From positions 42,105 through 106,104 of the forward strand of contig JAPOTR010000050.1 in assembly GCA_026709085.1 (NCBI GenBank): a DNA stretch of 64,000 bases. The letters are read 5' to 3'. The stretch is from Cyanobacteria bacterium MAG CAR3_bin_5 (GTDB taxonomy: Bacteria; Cyanobacteriota; Cyanobacteriia; PCC-6307; Cyanobiaceae). The notes under the pieces are model-generated. The model had not been told where the DNA came from. It saw only the letters and a program-made list of their open reading frames with translations, and made no database searches. Positions 63,719 to 64,000 of the stretch are shown one piece after another. Position numbers and translations under genes: made by a program. Positions within the stretch are counted from its first letter, which is position 1, and every line of letters starts with the position of its first letter.

Positions 63719-64000
63719 TTACTTCCTGACGGTCACCATGCTCTCCACCAGGCGATCCACGTTCTCGCCCAGCGCTTTTGTGTCGGCCCGCATCTCCCGC
63801 ATTTCTTCCCGCTGGCGCGCCTCGCTGATCTTCATGTCTTCCCGCTGGCGCGCCTCCATGGCCTTGAGCGCCTCCTGCTGCCGGGCTTCGCTGGCCTTCA
63901 GGTATTCCCGCATCTCCCGCATTTCTTCCCGCTGGCGCGCCTCCATGGCCTTGAGCGCCTCCTGCTGCCGGGCTTCGCTGGCCTTCAGGTATTCCCGCAT
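63719..64000 (-). CDS. Coiled-coil protein, partial at right edge
   Basis: The reverse frame gives at least 93 residues, running off the window. Units of EARQQEALKAMEARQREEMR and EMREYLKAS alternate, then the C-terminal RADTKALGENVDRLVESMVT. An exact 87-bp (29-residue) repeat starts at 63844 and again at 63931. Probably another member of the small coiled-coil group in this cluster. Confidence 0.55.
   Translation of the reverse strand: MREYLKASEARQQEALKAMEARQREEMREMREYLKASEARQQEALKAMEARQREDMKISEARQREEMREMRADTKALGENVDRLVESMVTVRK
63844..64000 (-). repeat. 87-bp tandem repeat, continuing past the edge
   Basis: GCTGGCGCGCCTCCATGGCC at 63844 recurs at 63931, and the bases between match to the window end. 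The period of 87 bp keeps frame (29 residues). Confidence 0.8.

Overview
The window looks like a GC-rich, heavily rearranged cyanobacterial chromosome of the marine Synechococcus/Prochlorococcus lineage. Cyanobacterial markers are a Tic22-family protein, the inactive protease subunit ClpR next to ClpP, the LarB/CpmA circadian modifier, ThyX, and the run miaB-ddl-ftsQ-ftsZ-panB-hemW. Many defence genes, decayed insertion sequences and a broken leucine-rich-repeat/Calx-beta surface protein would suit a symbiont such as Candidatus Synechococcus spongiarum. That species assignment is inference.

Layout. 1-0.5 kb: 5' part of folP. 0.5-11.5 kb: defence island with an ATPase/nuclease-like pair, a single-chain type IIL (MmeI-like) restriction-modification enzyme, a 1214-residue SIR2 protein, a Panacea/membrane-protein pair and a DUF5131 protein, mixed with transposase and ATPase stubs. 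11.6-23.7 kb: metabolism and housekeeping (mtaD, thyX, larB, ispF, CYTH, prohibitin, Tic22, O-methyltransferase, trpC, lpd, trmH-type methyltransferase), broken by a decayed surface-protein gene. 23.7-26.1 kb: an AT-rich gene fusing an Mrr-like nuclease domain to a ParA ATPase, then a graveyard of IS630, TnpB and small membrane-protein fragments. 26.2-31.4 kb: deaD, ileS, hisB. 31.5-40.6 kb: second defence island with an AbiEi-like antitoxin and truncated toxin, hsdM-hsdS, an inverted HEPN-like gene pair, hsdR and a zincin gene. 40.6-41.8 kb: decayed IS5 element. 41.8-49.9 kb: thrC, an orphan DNA methyltransferase, two polysaccharide-type transferases, cbiB, ilvC, a TerB-like gene, clpP and clpR. 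50.2-51.2 kb: an exported coiled-coil protein gene broken by an in-frame TGA after its signal peptide. 51.3-62.4 kb: PIN/TRAM, hemW, panB, ftsZ, ftsQ, ddl, miaB and a probable N-acyl-D-glutamate pair. 62.6-64 kb: small membrane-anchored coiled-coil proteins built from tandem DNA repeats.

The housekeeping genes are GC-rich and tightly packed, often overlapping by 4-8 bp. The defence inserts at about 9.9-10.7, 23.7-25.1, 35.8-36.7 and 50.2-51.1 kb are visibly AT-rich, which suggests recent transfer. The best candidates for something undescribed are the nuclease-ParA fusion, the HEPN-like pair inverted inside the type I restriction operon, the ATPase/nuclease pair and the Panacea/membrane pair. 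No tRNA, rRNA or CRISPR array was recognised.
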